Origin: Macondimonas sp045864775
Lineage (GTDB): Bacteria; Pseudomonadota; Gammaproteobacteria; UBA5335
Length of the DNA: 64,000 nucleotides
Reading direction: 5' to 3'
Assembly (NCBI GenBank): GCA_045864775.1
Contig: BTVR01000001.1
Span: 62,001-126,000 of the forward strand
Shown here: positions 25,131 through 34,429 of the stretch, piece by piece
How positions within the stretch are numbered: the stretch's first letter is position 1
Layout of the letters: each line of letters begins with the position of its first letter
Position numbers and translations under genes: made by a program
The notes under the pieces: model-generated
Databases searched by the model: none
The model's input: only the letters and a program-made list of their open reading frames with translations
What the model was told of the DNA's origin: nothing

Positions 25131-26003
25131 GTGGCGAGCGATCCGCGGTTCTGGGTGGTAGCGGCCCTGTTGATCCTGGGCGGATTTGCCCTCTGGTTTT
25201 CCAGCCTGCGACGCATCCGCCGCCTGCGCGACACGCCGACCGCGCGGATCCGCTCCGCCGCTCAGGGCGTCGTCGAGTTGGTGGGGCGGGTGCGCCCGCT
25301 CCCGGGAGAACACCTCGTGTCGCCGATGAGCGGTCAGCCGGCCGTGTGGTGGGACTGTGCCGTCGCGCGGCGCGACGAAAACACCTCGGGTCGGCGGCGC
25401 TGGTCTGCGGTTGCGCAACGGCGCAGTGACGCGGCGTTCCTGATCGATGACGGGACGGGCGCCTGCGTCGTGCAGCCCGAAGGGGCCGAGGTCACGGCCC
25501 AGGTGCGGATCTGGTACGGGCCGACGCCCTGGCCACGCTCGGGCCCGCCAGGCCAGCGCTCGGCCTGGCTCGGCGATGCGCCTTATCGCTATACGGAAAA
25601 GCTGCTGCCCACTGGGCAGGCTGTCTATGTGTTGGGGGAATTTCGCACCCGCCGGGATAGCGATGATGATCATCCGCGCGCCGCGTTAGCCGATCTGCTG
25701 GCACAATGGAAGCAGGATCCGGCGAGGCTGCGCGCGCGCTTCGATCGCAACGGCGACGGACACATCGACCGGGACGAGTGGGAGACCGCCCGCATGGCGG
25801 CGCGAGCGGAAGTCGATGCCCAGCGCGCGGAGCGCGCCGAGCAGCCCGCTGTCGACGCGATCGCCAGGCCGGAGGATGGTTCGAGCTTCCTGTTGTCGGT
25901 CCTGACCGAACGGCAGATGATGACGCGAGCCCGGTGGATGGCGATCCTCGGCCTCGGCATGGGGTTGGGAGGGCTGGCGCTGGTCGCCTCGGCCCTGCGT
26001 TGA
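25131..26003 (+). CDS. GIDE-like membrane protein with EF-hand
   Basis: A 290-residue protein with membrane segments at each end (VVAALLILGGFALWFSSL and the C-terminal ILGLGMGLGGLALVAS). The middle (AAQGVVELVGRVRP, PMSGQPAVWWDC, FLIDDGTGACVVQPEGAEV, GEFR) matches the GIDE domain otherwise known from a mitochondrial E3 ligase. A canonical EF-hand loop DRNGDGHIDRDEW lies near residues 204-216, suggesting calcium binding. GTG start. The bacterial role is unknown; pairing with LemA suggests a membrane stress or envelope function. Confidence 0.75.
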   Translation: MASDPRFWVVAALLILGGFALWFSSLRRIRRLRDTPTARIRSAAQGVVELVGRVRPLPGEHLVSPMSGQPAVWWDCAVARRDENTSGRRRWSAVAQRRSDAAFLIDDGTGACVVQPEGAEVTAQVRIWYGPTPWPRSGPPGQRSAWLGDAPYRYTEKLLPTGQAVYVLGEFRTRRDSDDDHPRAALADLLAQWKQDPARLRARFDRNGDGHIDRDEWETARMAARAEVDAQRAERAEQPAVDAIARPEDGSSFLLSVLTERQMMTRARWMAILGLGMGLGGLALVASALR

Positions 26004-26071
26004 ACGCGGGAACTTGGCCGCTGTCGGCCACTCCCAAGGAAACAGAATGGATACACCATGAGGAACACGAG

Positions 26072-26395
26072 TTGGCCATAGCATTGACCGAAGCGGCGGC
26101 CCGCCAGGCGCGCCAGCAACTGCAGCGCCGCGGCACCGGTATCGGGCTGCGGATCGGGCTCAAGCGCACCGGTTGTTCCGGCTGGTCCTATGTCGTGGAC
26201 TACGCGGACCGCATCGAGAACAACGACGCGGTCTTCGAGCAGTTCGGCGTCCAGGTGGTGGTTGATCGCGACGCTTTGCCGCTGCTCGACGGCATGTCGC
26301 TCGACTATGTACGCGAAGGGCTGGGCGCAGCGTTCAAGTTCCACAATCCGAACGTGAAGGAAAGCTGCGGCTGCGGCGAGAGCGTCACGTTCTGA
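26072..26395 (+). CDS. A-type iron-sulfur carrier (IscA/SufA family)
   Basis: A 107-residue Fe-S scaffold or carrier of the HesB/IscA family. Three cluster cysteines appear in the expected places: KRTGCSGWSY and the C-terminal ESCGCGES. The start is read as TTG 26072 (LAIALTEAAARQA, initiating as Met); AGGA at 26061-26064 is 7 bases upstream and no ATG or GTG in frame fits. The gene is not next to isc or suf genes, so IscA, SufA and ErpA cannot be told apart here. Confidence 0.88.
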   Translation: MAIALTEAAARQARQQLQRRGTGIGLRIGLKRTGCSGWSYVVDYADRIENNDAVFEQFGVQVVVDRDALPLLDGMSLDYVREGLGAAFKFHNPNVKESCGCGESVTF

Positions 26396-26513
26396 GCCCT
26401 TGGCCGGCGAGGGCCGGAAGGCTACACTAGCGCACCACAGGACGCGCCGCGGCCACGCTTTGTTGCGGCCGCGGCGCGATTGGTTTTCCGCCGCCACATC
26501 TGGAGCGCTCTGC

Positions 26514-26942
26514 ATGCCCCTCGAACGTACGCTGTCCATCATCAAGCCCGATGCCGTTGCCAAGAATGTGATCGGGCAGATCTATAGCCGTTTCGAGCAG
26601 GCCGGGCTGCGCATCGTCGCCGCTCGCATGATGCAGCTCAGCCAAAAGGATGCCGAAGGCTTTTACGCCGTGCATCGCGAGCGGCCCTTCTTCAAGGATC
26701 TGGTGGCATTCATGATTTCCGGCCCGGTCATGGTGCAGGTGCTGGAAGGCGAAGACGCGATCGCGAAAAACCGCGCGCTGATGGGTGCCACCGACCCCAA
26801 GAAGGCAGAGCCGGGCACCATCCGCGCCGATTTCGCCGACAGCATCGATGCCAATGCCGTGCACGGATCGGATGCCGCCGAGACGGCGGCCGTGGAAATC
26901 GGCTATTTCTTTCGCGACCTGGAGCTGTGCCCGCGCGTCTGA
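26514..26942 (+). CDS. ndk: Nucleoside diphosphate kinase
   Basis: A 142-residue enzyme transferring the gamma-phosphate between nucleoside triphosphates and diphosphates through a phosphohistidine. It starts MPLERTLSIIKPDAVAKN; the active-site His lies in ANAVHGSDAAETA. It comes just before rlmN, the usual gammaproteobacterial order ndk-rlmN-pilW-rodZ. Confidence 0.96.
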   Translation: MPLERTLSIIKPDAVAKNVIGQIYSRFEQAGLRIVAARMMQLSQKDAEGFYAVHRERPFFKDLVAFMISGPVMVQVLEGEDAIAKNRALMGATDPKKAEPGTIRADFADSIDANAVHGSDAAETAAVEIGYFFRDLELCPRV

Positions 26943-26974
26943 GCGCTGGCGGCAGCGGGACGCAGGAGAGCGCG

Positions 26975-28066
26975 ATGTCGGGTGCGACAGCCTTGTTCGG
27001 TCTGGACCGAGGCGGCCTGACGTCCTTTTTCGAGGGGCTGGGCGAGAAGCCATTTCGCGCCCAGCAGCTCATGCAGTGGATCCACCAGCGCGGCGTGGCC
27101 GACTTCGGGCAGATGACGAATCTGGCCAAGCCCCTGCGCAACCGCCTGGCCGAAGTCGCCGAGGTGCAGCCGCCCGAGGTGCTGGTCGACCAGCGTTCGG
27201 CCGACGGGACGCGCAAGTGGCTCTTGCGCGTGGATGGTGGCAACGCCATCGAGACGGTGTTCATCCCGGAACAGAACCGCGGCACGCTATGCGTGTCCTC
27301 CCAGGTCGGCTGCGCCATGGCCTGCACCTTCTGCGCCACAGGACATCAGGGCTTCAACCGCAATCTCACCACGGCCGAGATCATCGCCCAGGTCTGGGTC
27401 GCCAACCGCGCTCTGGGCCACAGCCCGGACGGCGAGCGCATCATCAGCAACGTCGTCCTGATGGGCATGGGCGAACCCCTGCTCAACCTGCCGGCGGTCG
27501 TGCCTGCGCTGAACATCATGCTCGACGACATGGGCTATGGCCTGTCGAAGCGCCGCGTCACGGTCAGCACCTCGGGCATCGTCCCTGCGATCGACCGACT
27601 CAAGGCGCACTGCGACGTGGCGCTTGCCGTCTCGCTGCACGCCCCGGATGACGCGCTGCGCGACGAGATCGTGCCCATCAATCGCAAGTATCCGATCAGC
27701 GAGTTGATGGCGGCCTGCCGGCGCTACATGGCCGGCAAGAGCGCGCGCAGTCACATCACCTTTGAATACGTCATGCTCGACGGGGTCAACGACAGCCTAG
27801 CCCAGGCGGCCCGGCTCGCCGACGTGCTCGCCGACGTGCCGGCCAAGATCAACCTCATCCCCTTCAATCCATTTCCCGGGACGGCGCACCGGCGCTCCTC
27901 CGCAAGCGCGGTGGCCCGCTTCCAGGAATATCTGCTCAATCGCGGCTACATCGTGACCGTCCGGCGCACGCGTGGGGACGACATCGATGCCGCCTGCGGC
28001 CAGTTGGCGGGACGGGTGATGAATCGCTTGCCTCGGCTCGAGCCGCAGGCCGTGGTGCATCGATGA
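26975..28066 (+). CDS. rlmN: Dual-specificity rRNA/tRNA methyltransferase RlmN
   Basis: A radical-SAM enzyme making 2-methyladenosine at A2503 of 23S rRNA and A37 of some tRNAs. It has 363 residues. The cluster motif CAMACTFCATG, the GMGEPLLN SAM-binding loop and the methyl-carrying Cys region near the C-terminus (TRGDDIDAACGQLAG) are all present. GCAGGAGAG precedes ATG 26975. Its last 4 bases overlap pilW. Confidence 0.96.
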   Translation: MSGATALFGLDRGGLTSFFEGLGEKPFRAQQLMQWIHQRGVADFGQMTNLAKPLRNRLAEVAEVQPPEVLVDQRSADGTRKWLLRVDGGNAIETVFIPEQNRGTLCVSSQVGCAMACTFCATGHQGFNRNLTTAEIIAQVWVANRALGHSPDGERIISNVVLMGMGEPLLNLPAVVPALNIMLDDMGYGLSKRRVTVSTSGIVPAIDRLKAHCDVALAVSLHAPDDALRDEIVPINRKYPISELMAACRRYMAGKSARSHITFEYVMLDGVNDSLAQAARLADVLADVPAKINLIPFNPFPGTAHRRSSASAVARFQEYLLNRGYIVTVRRTRGDDIDAACGQLAGRVMNRLPRLEPQAVVHR

Positions 28067-28794
28067 CGCTGCGGAAGGGCTGCGGGGCAGCCATGCTGGC
28101 CGCCTGGCTGGCCGCGGGTTGCGCGACCCAGGCGCCGACGAAGGGCAATGATGCCGAGGCGCTTCGCTACAGCCTGCAGCTCGGCTACGGCTATCTCGAG
28201 AACGGCCAGTACGGGGTTGCACTGGAGAAATTCCAGCGGGCGCTGGCACTGGACCGCAACTCCTCCGATGCCTATCTCGGCATGGCGGAGACCTACGCGC
28301 GTCTGGCGCAGTACGAGAAAGCCGACACGAACTACCGCAAGGCCATCGCGCTGGCCGATCATCCAGGCAGCGCTCACAACAATTACGGGGCTTTTCTGTG
28401 TTCCCAGGGCCGCGTGCCGGCCGCCGAATCGGAGTTCCAGGCGGCGGTCGCCGACCCGGCCTACCCGACGCCTGCGTATGCCTATACCAACGCGGCGGTC
28501 TGCCTGCGCAAACTCGCCGATCACGGCAAGGTCAAACGCTACCTGGACCAGGCCAATCGTGCCGATCCGCGGTTTGCACAAGCCTGGTTCGAGCAGGCCG
28601 GACTCGCCTTCGAGTTGCAGCAGCCGGCAGCGGCAAAGACTTATCTGGAACGTTTTCACCAACTGACCCCGCCCGGGCGCGAGTCATTGACGCTGTCCTA
28701 TCGGATCGAGCGTGCGCTGGGCAACACGGTAGCGGCCGAGCGGCTCGCTAGCCGCATCCAGAAGGAGTTCGGTCATGACCCTGCCGCCCCCTGA
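28063..28794 (+). CDS. pilW: Type IV pilus biogenesis/stability lipoprotein PilW (PilF)
   Basis: An outer-membrane lipoprotein (lipobox LAAGC at about residue 20) made of tetratricopeptide repeats (YGYLENGQYGVALEKFQRAL, YLGMAETYARLAQYEKADTNYRKAI and further units). It is the pilotin that helps the PilQ secretin assemble in the outer membrane. The 243 residues fit the family. It overlaps rlmN by 4 bases and rodZ by 20 bases, so translation is coupled. No other pilus genes are in the window. Confidence 0.9.
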   Translation: MTLRKGCGAAMLAAWLAAGCATQAPTKGNDAEALRYSLQLGYGYLENGQYGVALEKFQRALALDRNSSDAYLGMAETYARLAQYEKADTNYRKAIALADHPGSAHNNYGAFLCSQGRVPAAESEFQAAVADPAYPTPAYAYTNAAVCLRKLADHGKVKRYLDQANRADPRFAQAWFEQAGLAFELQQPAAAKTYLERFHQLTPPGRESLTLSYRIERALGNTVAAERLASRIQKEFGHDPAAP

Positions 28795-29773
28795 GGAGGC
28801 TGCCGCTGCAGGCTCCGGCAAGCAGGGTTTCGGTGCCCGCTTGCGTGCGGGCCGCGAAGGGCGCGGCCTGACTGTCCTGGAGGTTGCCGACGCCCTGCGG
28901 CTCTCGCCCCGAATGATCGAAGCGATCGAGTCGGAAGACATCGGTGCGCTGCCGCCGATGCTCTTCGCCAAGGGTTACCTGCGCAGCTATGCCGCATTCG
29001 TGGGAATCGATCCGTCGGCCGTGCTGCAGGACTTCGAGGCGCGCGCCGCGACCGGAACGGCCTTGCAGCCGCCGCCGATGCGTCGCCCGATCGCCGACCT
29101 GAATGACGTCAAGCGCGGACGGCAGCTGGCCTCCTTGGTCCTGCTCGTGCTGGCGCTGTCTGCGCTGGTCTTTTGGTGGACCCGAGCGGAAGACCCGCAC
29201 TTGACCTTTCCCCGTTCTGCAGAAGCGCCGGAAGCGGATTCCGAGCGCTCATCGGGTGAACCCGATGAGTCGATCCTCGGGGCGGAACCGTCTACCCCTG
29301 CTGGGGAAGCCGCTGCGGTCGGACCCTCGAGCGGGGTCGTGACCGAGGCGCTCGTTCCAGGTGCGGCACCCGCCACTTCCGGCAGTGCAGCGCAAGGCCC
29401 TGGGCCGGACGGTCCGTCGAGCGAGCCGCCGGCACCGATCTCCGTGCCGCAAGAACCCGTGGCGCCGGTGCCTCCCGTGGCGCCGTCCTCGGTTGGCCAA
29501 GTGCCGGCGACTGACGCGGCCATGGCCCGGCTCAAGATCCGGTATGACGAGGATTGCTGGACGGAAGTGCGCGACGAGCGCGGCCGACAGCTGATCTATC
29601 GCCTTGCCAAGGCCGGGACCGAACAGGAAGTCACGGGAACGCCGCCCTTCTCCCTGTATCTGGGCTATGCGCCGGGGGTTTCGGTTGAAATCGACGGCCG
29701 TCCGGTGGACCTGGCGTCCCGGATCGGCAATTCGACCGTCGCCCGTATCAAGCTCGACCGCCCGCAGGAATAA
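28775..29773 (+). CDS. rodZ: Cytoskeletal protein RodZ
   Basis: A 332-residue morphogenesis protein linking MreB to the cell-wall machinery. An N-terminal HTH_25 helix-turn-helix domain (GFGARLRAGREGRGLTVLEVADAL) is followed by one membrane helix (LASLVLLVLALSALVFWW), a long Pro/Ala/Ser-rich periplasmic linker (residues 150-250), and a C-terminal beta domain (RLKIRYDEDCWTEVRDERGRQL). In many Gammaproteobacteria ispG lies between rodZ and hisS; here hisS follows directly. Confidence 0.93.
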   Translation: MTLPPPEEAAAAGSGKQGFGARLRAGREGRGLTVLEVADALRLSPRMIEAIESEDIGALPPMLFAKGYLRSYAAFVGIDPSAVLQDFEARAATGTALQPPPMRRPIADLNDVKRGRQLASLVLLVLALSALVFWWTRAEDPHLTFPRSAEAPEADSERSSGEPDESILGAEPSTPAGEAAAVGPSSGVVTEALVPGAAPATSGSAAQGPGPDGPSSEPPAPISVPQEPVAPVPPVAPSSVGQVPATDAAMARLKIRYDEDCWTEVRDERGRQLIYRLAKAGTEQEVTGTPPFSLYLGYAPGVSVEIDGRPVDLASRIGNSTVARIKLDRPQE

Positions 29774-29824
29774 TCGCGCGGGCCCCGCACGACCGCGGGC
29801 CGCGACCCGTTTCAGGAGCCGCCA

Positions 29825-31111
29825 TTGACTGCCTTGACCGCCGTGCGCGGCATGAATGACATTCTGCCGGGCGAAACGCCGCATTGGCGTGACCTGGAAG
29901 CGACCATGGTCCGCCTGCTGCTGGCGCGTGGCTATCAGGAAATCCGTCTGCCGATGGTGGAGCGCACCGCGCTGTTCCACCGTTCCATCGGCGAGGTGAC
30001 GGACATCGTCGAGAAGGAAATGTACACCTTCACGGACCGCGGGGGCGACAGCCTGAGCCTGCGGCCCGAAGGGACGGCCGGATGTGTCCGCGCCGTGATC
30101 GAAAACGGTCTGGTGGCGCAGGAGGGGGCCATGCATCGGCTCTGGTATGCCGGCCCCATGTTTCGTCACGAGCGCCCGCAGAAAGGCCGCTATCGCCAAT
30201 TCCACCAGATCGGCGTCGAGGCCTTCGGCATGCCGGGCCCGGATGTGGACGCTGAGCAGATCGTGCTGTGCGCGCGCCTCTGGGAAGCCATGGGCATCAC
30301 GGAAAGCGTCACGCTGCAGATCAACAGCCTGGGGACGCCGGCGAGTCGCGCCGTTCATCGCGAGCGCCTCGTGGACTATTTCAGCCGCCATGCCGCGGAT
30401 CTGGACGAGGACAGCCGGCGACGTCTGCACACCAACCCGCTGCGCATCCTGGACAGCAAGAACCCGGATCTGGCCGATCTGATCGCCGGAGCGCCCAGTC
30501 TGCCGGACAGCCTGGACGAGGCATCGCGAGCGCACTTCGACGGCCTGTGTCGTTTGCTCGAGGGCGCTGGCGTGGCCTATGTGCGCAACCCCCGTCTCGT
30601 GCGGGGGCTCGACTACTACACCCACACGGTGTTCGAGTGGATCACCGACCGGCTGGGGGCGCAGGATGCGGTCTGCTCCGGCGGGCGCTATGACGGGCTC
30701 GTGTCGAGACTCGGCGGCCGTGACACCCCCGCTGTCGGCTTCGCCTTGGGGATGGAGCGGGTGATCGCGCTGCTGGATCAGGCGGGCCGCGTGCCGTCGT
30801 CGTCGGCGCCAGATTGTTATCTGGTCTGGGCCGGCGAAGATCTCGCGGTAGCGGCCTTTCAGGTGGCGGAGGAGCTGCGTCGCATCGATGGCGTGCGCGT
30901 CCTGCAGCATTGCGGCGGGGGCAGCTTCAAGGCGCAACTCAAGCGCGCCGACCGCAGCGGTGCCCGTTTTGCCATCATTCTGGGCGAGCAGGAATGGGCG
31001 ACGCGGTCCGTACAGGTCAAGTCCTTACGCGAGAACCTGCCGCAACTGACGCTGCCGGCCGGCGATCTGCGCTCGTGGCTCGTGGCGCAGGGACTGGGAA
31101 AGCCGGGCTGA
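29825..31111 (+). CDS. hisS: Histidyl-tRNA synthetase
   Basis: A class II synthetase of 428 residues. Visible: TAVRGMNDILPGETPHW at the N-terminus, LRPEGTAGCVRA, the motif 2 segment YAGPMFRHERPQKGRYRQFHQIGVE, LVRGLDYYTHTVFEW, and the motif 3 region GFALGMERVI, then the anticodon-binding domain. The start is taken as TTG 29825 with CAGGAG 7 bases upstream; family N-termini agree with it. It belongs to the hisS-yfgM-bamB-der operon. Confidence 0.96.
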   Translation: MTALTAVRGMNDILPGETPHWRDLEATMVRLLLARGYQEIRLPMVERTALFHRSIGEVTDIVEKEMYTFTDRGGDSLSLRPEGTAGCVRAVIENGLVAQEGAMHRLWYAGPMFRHERPQKGRYRQFHQIGVEAFGMPGPDVDAEQIVLCARLWEAMGITESVTLQINSLGTPASRAVHRERLVDYFSRHAADLDEDSRRRLHTNPLRILDSKNPDLADLIAGAPSLPDSLDEASRAHFDGLCRLLEGAGVAYVRNPRLVRGLDYYTHTVFEWITDRLGAQDAVCSGGRYDGLVSRLGGRDTPAVGFALGMERVIALLDQAGRVPSSSAPDCYLVWAGEDLAVAAFQVAEELRRIDGVRVLQHCGGGSFKAQLKRADRSGARFAIILGEQEWATRSVQVKSLRENLPQLTLPAGDLRSWLVAQGLGKPG

Positions 31112-31154
31112 CGACGGGCCCCGGCGGACATCTTTTCGATAAGGAGCAACGATC

Positions 31155-31793
31155 TTGGCTCAGGGCTACGAAGAAGATGAGTTGGACCGCCTGAAAGGGT
31201 GGTGGCAGGACTATGGCAATTATCTGGTGGCCGGGTTGCTCTTCGGTCTGGTCGTGATCCTGGGATGGCGCTTCTACCAGAGCCGCCAGGCGACCCAGGC
31301 CGTCAAGGCGGCTGAATACTACGAACAGTTCAGTGTCGCGCTCGAGCGCGACGATGCGCAGTCCATGGTGGCACTCGAACAGACGCTGCGGGAACGATTC
31401 GGCGGCTCGCCCTACTCGGTGCTCGCCGAGTTGGCCTTGGCGCGCCGCGCCGTCGACAGGAATGCCCTCGAGGACGCTCAGCAGGCGCTGGAGCGCGCGG
31501 CCGACCTGGCCGGCGACGATCCCATGGGAGCGATCGCACGGCTCCGGCTGGCGCGCGTCCATCTTGCGCGAGCGGCGCCCGAGTCCGCCCTCGACGCGCT
31601 CGCACCGCTCCAGGATCAAACCGCGCTGCGGCCCCTCGCCGAAGAACTTCGGGGCGACGCCTTGCGGGCGTTGGGCCGGACCGACGAAGCGCGGGCGGCC
31701 TATCGGGCAGCGCGCGAAGCGGCCACGGCGGCCCAGTTGGACGAGCGACTCATCGACTTGAAATTGAAGGACATGGGGGAAGAAGCACCGTGA
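31155..31793 (+). CDS. yfgM: YfgM-like ancillary SecYEG translocon/TPR protein
   Basis: A 212-residue inner-membrane protein: a short cytoplasmic N-terminus (EEDELDRLKGWWQDYGNYL), one membrane helix (VAGLLFGLVVILGWRFY) and periplasmic tetratricopeptide helices rich in Ala, Leu and Arg. YfgM interacts with PpiD at the Sec translocon in E. coli. TTG 31155 is preceded by AAGGAG at 8 bases. Its end overlaps bamB by 4 bases. Confidence 0.92.
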   Translation: MAQGYEEDELDRLKGWWQDYGNYLVAGLLFGLVVILGWRFYQSRQATQAVKAAEYYEQFSVALERDDAQSMVALEQTLRERFGGSPYSVLAELALARRAVDRNALEDAQQALERAADLAGDDPMGAIARLRLARVHLARAAPESALDALAPLQDQTALRPLAEELRGDALRALGRTDEARAAYRAAREAATAAQLDERLIDLKLKDMGEEAP

Positions 31794-32953
31794 ACAAGCG
31801 CGTGTTGCTGATCGCTGCATTGTTGAGCGTCGGACTTTCGGGCTGCAGCAGTCTCAAGTGGTGGGACAAGACGCCCGTCGAACCCCCCGCGCCGCTGCCT
31901 GCGCTCAGTTCGGGTGCCTCCGTGAGCACTCTCTGGGCCGTCGATGTGGGCGGAAAAAGCGACGAGCGCTTTCCCTATCTCGCCCCTGCGCTGGGCGGGA
32001 GCCGCGTCTATGCCGCCAGCGCCGATGGCCAGGTCGTGGCGGTCGAACTGAACAGCGGCAACGTCGCCTGGCGGGTGAAAACCGAATCCCGGATCACGGC
32101 CGGGCCGTTCTGGACCGACGAGACGCTGCTGGCCGGAACGCTGGACGGGGAAGTGCTGGCGCTCGCCGCAGCGGACGGCCGGGTCCGCTGGCGCAGACAG
32201 ATGAGCAGCGAAGTGCTGGCCACCCCTCGCGCCGAGCAGGGGATCGTGGTGGTGCGCACGCTCGATGGCCGCATCACCGGCCTCGATCTGAACGACGGCA
32301 GCACGCGCTGGACCTACGAGACGACGGTGCCCGCGCTCACGCTGCGCGGCACCGGCGCGCCCCTGCTGGAAAACGGCTTCGCCATGGTCGGGCTGGACAA
32401 CGGCAAGGTCGTGGCGCTGCGGCTCTCGGACGGCAGACTGGCGTGGGAGGAAACCGTGGCGCTGCCGACCGGACGGTCGGAGGTCGAGCGCCTGGTCGAC
32501 ATCGATGGCGACCCGGCCATCCTGAGCGGCGGTCTGTTCGTCGCCACGTTCCAGGGCAAGGTGGCCGGATTCGATCTGCGCTCGGGCCGCCGCGTCTGGG
32601 ACCGGGATACGTCGTCATTCCAGAGCATCGTGGCGAGCGGCGAGGAAATCTATGAAGTCGACGACCGGTCGCGCGTGAACGCCCTGAGTCTGCAGAGCGG
32701 CGAGGTCCGCTGGACCCAGGAAGGACTGCTCCGTCGCGCGTTGACGGCGCCGGCCCTGTCACGCGGCCATGTCGTCGTCGCGGACGCCGAGGGTTACGTC
32801 TTCTGGCTCGATCGGCAGACCGGCGCGATCGACGGCTATAGCCGAATGGATCGGCGCGGCATCGCCGCACGGCCCCTCGACGCCGGCAATGGCACGGTTG
32901 TGGTCCAGGGACGTGGCGGCCGACTCGCCGCCCTGCGGTTCGACCGTGACTGA
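31790..32953 (+). CDS. bamB: Outer-membrane assembly lipoprotein BamB
   Basis: A 387-residue lipoprotein (lipobox LSGC) forming an eight-bladed beta-propeller of PQQ-like repeats (SGNVAWRVKTES, ADGRVRWRRQMSS, NDGSTRWTYETTV, SDGRLAWEETVAL and others). It works with BamA to insert beta-barrel proteins. GTG start overlapping yfgM as GTGA; the 3' end overlaps der by 8 bases. The order yfgM-bamB-der is conserved in Gammaproteobacteria. Confidence 0.95.
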   Translation: MNKRVLLIAALLSVGLSGCSSLKWWDKTPVEPPAPLPALSSGASVSTLWAVDVGGKSDERFPYLAPALGGSRVYAASADGQVVAVELNSGNVAWRVKTESRITAGPFWTDETLLAGTLDGEVLALAAADGRVRWRRQMSSEVLATPRAEQGIVVVRTLDGRITGLDLNDGSTRWTYETTVPALTLRGTGAPLLENGFAMVGLDNGKVVALRLSDGRLAWEETVALPTGRSEVERLVDIDGDPAILSGGLFVATFQGKVAGFDLRSGRRVWDRDTSSFQSIVASGEEIYEVDDRSRVNALSLQSGEVRWTQEGLLRRALTAPALSRGHVVVADAEGYVFWLDRQTGAIDGYSRMDRRGIAARPLDAGNGTVVVQGRGGRLAALRFDRD

Positions 32954-34364
32954 AGCATCCGTCGTGACGGTACCCGCCGTCGTTCTGCTCGGACGCCCCA
33001 ACGTCGGCAAGTCGACCTTGTTCAACCGGCTGACCCGCAGTCGTGACGCGCTGGTGGCTGACTTCCCGGGCCTCACACGCGATCGCCAGTACGGCTATGG
33101 CCGTGTCGGCCCGGTGCCCTATCTGGTGGTCGATACCGGCGGGCTGTCGGGTGAGACCGAGGGGCTCGACGCACTGAGCGCCCGACAGGCGGGCCAGGCG
33201 CTGGATGAGGGCGACGTCGTCTTGCTGATGGTCGATGCGCGCGAGGGCCTCAATGCGCAGGATGAGGCCCTGGCGCAATGGGTGCGCCGCAGCGGCAAGC
33301 CGGTCTTTCTCACCGCCAACAAGTGCGAGGGGCTGACCCAAGGCGCAGTCGACAGCGATTTCGCGGCGCTGGGGCTGGGACCGGTCCACGCCGTCTCAGC
33401 AGCGCACGGCCAAGGAGTCGCGGCGCTCATGGAGGCCGTCTGCGGCGCGCTGCCGCCTGTCGCGGCCGCGATCGAGCGTGATGCGGACGACACCGCCATT
33501 CGGGTGGCCGTGGTGGGCCGGCCCAACGTCGGCAAATCCACCTTCATCAACCGGGTACTCGGGGAAGAGCGTCTGGTCGCTTCGGACATTCCCGGGACCA
33601 CCCGCGACGCGATCTCCGTACCGTTCACCCGCGACGAGCAGGACTACGTCCTGGTCGATACGGCCGGGGTGCGGCGCCGCGCCCGGGTCGATGCCGCGAT
33701 CGAGAAGTTCAGCATTGTCAAGACGCTGCAGGCCATCGACGCAGCCGACGTGGTGCTGTTCCTGTTCGACGGGCGGGAAGGGATCACCGACCAGGACGCC
33801 AGCCTGCTGGGGATGGTGATCGAGCGCGGCCGATCGTTGGTTCTCGCCGTGAACAAGTGGGACGGCTTGGCGCAAGGGGCGCGCGAGCGCATCCGCGAGG
33901 AGTTGGCGCGACGCCTGCCGTTCGTGGACTTCGCCAAGACGCACTTCATCTCCGCCCTGCACGGCTCGGGTGTGGGGAACGTGTTTGCTTCGATCCAGAC
34001 AGCCCATACAGCGGGGGCGGCCGATCTGTCCACGCCGCAGCTCACCCGGCTGTTGCAGGATGCGGTGGCTGGCCACCAGCCGCCGCTGGTGCGTGGCCGG
34101 CGCATCAAGTTGCGCTATGCCCATCAGGGCGGGCGGCAGCCCCCGGTCGTCGTCATTCACGGTAACCAGACCGAAGACGTTCCCGACAGTTACCGCCGCT
34201 ATCTCATCAATTTCTTCAGGAGGTCGCTGGGCCTGTACGGCACGCCGCTGCGTCTGGAGTTCAGGTCCGGCGAAAATCCCTTCGAAGGCGTCCGCAATAC
34301 CCTGACGCCGCGTCAGATCGCCAAGCGCCGACGCCTCGTGCGCTTCGCCAAGGGCGGTCGCTAG
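32946..34364 (+). CDS. der: Ribosome-assembly GTPase Der (EngA)
   Basis: A 472-residue protein with two tandem GTPase domains: first GRPNVGKSTLFN with DFPGLTRDRQYG and DTGGLSGE; second GRPNVGKSTFIN with DIPGTTRDAIS and DTAGVRRRARVD; and a C-terminal KH-like domain (TPLRLEFRSGENPFEG). Der is required for 50S maturation. The start is GTG 32946 inside the end of bamB. The CRISPR array begins 65 bases downstream on the other strand, so the array's distal end adjoins this housekeeping operon. Confidence 0.96.
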   Translation: MTEASVVTVPAVVLLGRPNVGKSTLFNRLTRSRDALVADFPGLTRDRQYGYGRVGPVPYLVVDTGGLSGETEGLDALSARQAGQALDEGDVVLLMVDAREGLNAQDEALAQWVRRSGKPVFLTANKCEGLTQGAVDSDFAALGLGPVHAVSAAHGQGVAALMEAVCGALPPVAAAIERDADDTAIRVAVVGRPNVGKSTFINRVLGEERLVASDIPGTTRDAISVPFTRDEQDYVLVDTAGVRRRARVDAAIEKFSIVKTLQAIDAADVVLFLFDGREGITDQDASLLGMVIERGRSLVLAVNKWDGLAQGARERIREELARRLPFVDFAKTHFISALHGSGVGNVFASIQTAHTAGAADLSTPQLTRLLQDAVAGHQPPLVRGRRIKLRYAHQGGRQPPVVVIHGNQTEDVPDSYRRYLINFFRRSLGLYGTPLRLEFRSGENPFEGVRNTLTPRQIAKRRRLVRFAKGGR

Positions 34365-34429
34365 GCCACCCCGTCCATTTCCGCACCGTCATCCCGTCCC
34401 AGCGGGCGTGCCGGCCCGCTATGCCGTCC

